NCBI GenBank assembly: GCA_023419055.1
Contig: JAEZYO010000521.1
Location: forward strand, 1 to 6,305
Reading direction: 5' to 3'
DNA from: Pseudomonadota bacterium
GTDB lineage: Bacteria; Myxococcota; Polyangia; Polyangiales; Polyangiaceae
DNA: 6,305 nt
Positions 5,077 to 6,305 of this stretch are shown one piece after another. The position numbers and the translations under genes are program-made. The stretch's first letter is position 1. Each line of letters starts with the position of its first letter. The notes below the pieces were generated by a model. That model was not told where the DNA came from, searched no databases, and saw only the letters and a list, made by a program, of their open reading frames with translations.

Positions 5077-6305
5077 ATGCCACCCCGATACCTGCCTGCG
5101 CTCCTCCTCTCGCTGGTCGCAGCGTGCGGCCCGACGCCTCGCCCAGCTGCAGCGCCCGAAGAGCCAGCGCCACCCGCGCCGGCGCCCGCGTACTCGAACG
5201 ATCTCGAGCGCGCGGACCGTCTGGCGAGAGAAGCCGAGGCCATCGAGCCGCCTCCGTCGCCGAAGTTCAGCGACAAGGCGGCGTCGCTCGCGTTCATCAA
5301 GGAGCGCATCAGGCCCTGGATCGAGCAACGGCGCGACGCGGTAGAGCGCGCAGACGAGGCCTACGCAAGCGTGGTCCCGCAGCTTCCCGACCTGGAAGTC
5401 GCGAAGGTGGCGCTCGCACAGGGCAACTTGAAGCTCTCCTTCCTCGAAGATTTCGTGAGCGTGACCGTGGCGGCTGCGCCGCCCAACATCGCCGCCGACG
5501 CCGAGAGCATGACGGCGTACCGCGGTGCCGTCATCGACGCGGCTACGGTTCAACTCGAGGAGGCCCGGTCGGCTTTCGAACGCTGCATCACCCTCGCAGA
5601 GAAGGTGGGCGGCAGCGAAACGGCTTCACTCTGCCGCGCTCGACTCGCCCAGCTGCCGAGCGCAGCGAAGCCCGCGGACACGCCCCGGCGGAAGGAACCG
5701 AGAAAGACGGTCGAAGTTCAACCCCGTCCCTTCGTCGCGACGCGACAAATCAAGCCGTGCGTCTTCGCAGGCACTTTGAAGCTGTGGGAAGCGCCTCTGG
5801 CGCTCGTTCCCGGCGAATCGCCTGTCGCCAAGTTCGATCAAATCGAGATTGCCGCGCTGGAGCTACCTGTCACGGCCAGCGATCCCCTCCGCGTCTCGAC
5901 GGTGTGGCCGGTGCGAGGGACCTTCCTTTTGAATCAGGCAATGCTGCCGTTCGACGTCAAGTCCAAGGTCGATCTCGTTCCCGGTCATTTCTGGCTCTCG
6001 CCAGGCGCCGCGGTGCGCGCTGCAGCGAAGGCTCGCGGCAAGGCGACGGTATCGAGACCGGAGAGCGAAGACGTGAAGCTTCGTTCCACTCCGGCCCCGG
6101 TGAAGGTGGTGCCCTGCAGCGAGCTCGAACTTGCCGGGAGCCGAACCACCCCGATCGGCGCGCTGGACGGCGAACGCGTGCAGCTCTCGGGCGAGATACC
6201 GCTGAGTGCGACGCCGGAGGCCGCGGCGCTCGGCGTGCTCCGCGTGAAGGAGGGCATTCTGGTGCAGGTCTTGGAGCGCCGCTCCGGTTGGATGCGAGTC
6301 ACGGC
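5077..6305 (+). CDS. Putative lipoprotein with helical middle region and possible SH3-like C-terminal segment, 3' end outside the window
   Basis: The frame is open from 5077 to the window end, giving 409 complete residues and no stop. The N-terminus MPPRYLPALLLSLVAACG is a good lipoprotein signal with Cys17 as anchor (lipobox VAAC). A Pro/Ala-rich tether follows (19-38), then a charged, probably helical region to about residue 200. Its FERCITLAEKVGGSETASLC segment recalls the end of a TPR-like array. The following 200 residues look beta-rich and soluble. The last visible stretch, about 384-409 (VLRVKEGILVQVLERRSGW), resembles a bacterial SH3-type strand pair, but too little is seen to be sure. 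Function is unknown. Alternative in-frame starts are GTG 5065 and GTG 5056; the latter overlaps the preceding TGA as GTGA and would fit translational coupling. I chose the ATG because it gives the most normal signal peptide. No Shine-Dalgarno sequence precedes it. Confidence 0.8.
   Translation, partial: MPPRYLPALLLSLVAACGPTPRPAAAPEEPAPPAPAPAYSNDLERADRLAREAEAIEPPPSPKFSDKAASLAFIKERIRPWIEQRRDAVERADEAYASVVPQLPDLEVAKVALAQGNLKLSFLEDFVSVTVAAAPPNIAADAESMTAYRGAVIDAATVQLEEARSAFERCITLAEKVGGSETASLCRARLAQLPSAAKPADTPRRKEPRKTVEVQPRPFVATRQIKPCVFAGTLKLWEAPLALVPGESPVAKFDQIEIAALELPVTASDPLRVSTVWPVRGTFLLNQAMLPFDVKSKVDLVPGHFWLSPGAAVRAAAKARGKATVSRPESEDVKLRSTPAPVKVVPCSELELAGSRTTPIGALDGERVQLSGEIPLSATPEAAALGVLRVKEGILVQVLERRSGWMRVT

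Noticed and set aside
4448..5553. Two overlapping minus-strand open frames (4448-5173 and 4861-5553)
   Set aside because: They are antisense to the C92 amidase and the following lipoprotein, both of which have lipoprotein signals. The minus-strand products are Arg-rich without any recognisable motif.
1..6305. CRISPR arrays, tRNA or rRNA genes, insertion sequences, toxin-antitoxin or phage-defence genes
   Set aside because: I looked for direct repeats with spacers, tRNA-like cloverleaf sequence, transposase motifs and defence domains and saw none. All coding space is explained by the genes listed.

Overview
The window is high-GC DNA with strongly G/C-biased third codon positions. Five of its seven proteins have Sec-type lipoprotein signal peptides. 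Together with an Hcp-like Sel1 repeat protein, a GH5 glycosidase and Cys-rich lipoproteins, this suggests a myxobacterium, most likely Polyangiales (Sorangium, Polyangium or Labilithrix-like). That assignment rests on gene style and recall, not on a marker gene.

Layout. (1) At 1-315 (+) is the 3' end of an SGNH-hydrolase-like gene. An in-frame TGA at 181-183 interrupts it, and the homologous-looking frame continues to TAA at 313-315. (2) At 329-820 (-) is a single-domain cupin, convergent with the first gene. (3) At 935-1972 (-) is a lipoprotein with eight evenly spaced Cys-x7-Cys Sel1-like repeats. (4) At 2026-2484 (+) is a GNAT acetyltransferase, divergent from gene 3 across 53 bp. (5) At 2524-3612 (-) is a lipoprotein GH5 endoglucanase-like glycosidase, convergent with the GNAT gene. 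(6-8) From 3742 to the window end (+), three lipoprotein genes run in tandem: a Pro-rich protein with an eight-Cys C-terminal domain, a YiiX-type permuted NlpC/P60 (peptidase C92) protein, and a larger protein with a helical middle that is cut by the window edge. No stretch over 300 bp lacks a gene.

How the genes may work together. The GH5 enzyme, the C92 amidase and the other lipoproteins would all act at the cell envelope or surface. The three plus-strand lipoprotein genes have gaps of 43 and 17 bp and may be co-transcribed, although the second seems to have its own -10 box. No pathway links all the genes. I see no CRISPR array, tRNA, rRNA, insertion sequence, phage gene or defence system.

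The two most notable signals are the TGA that replaces what looks like a Cys codon in an otherwise intact hydrolase frame, and TAnnnT (-10-like) boxes 6-11 nt before several start codons that lack a clear ribosome binding site, which fits leaderless or near-leaderless mRNAs.
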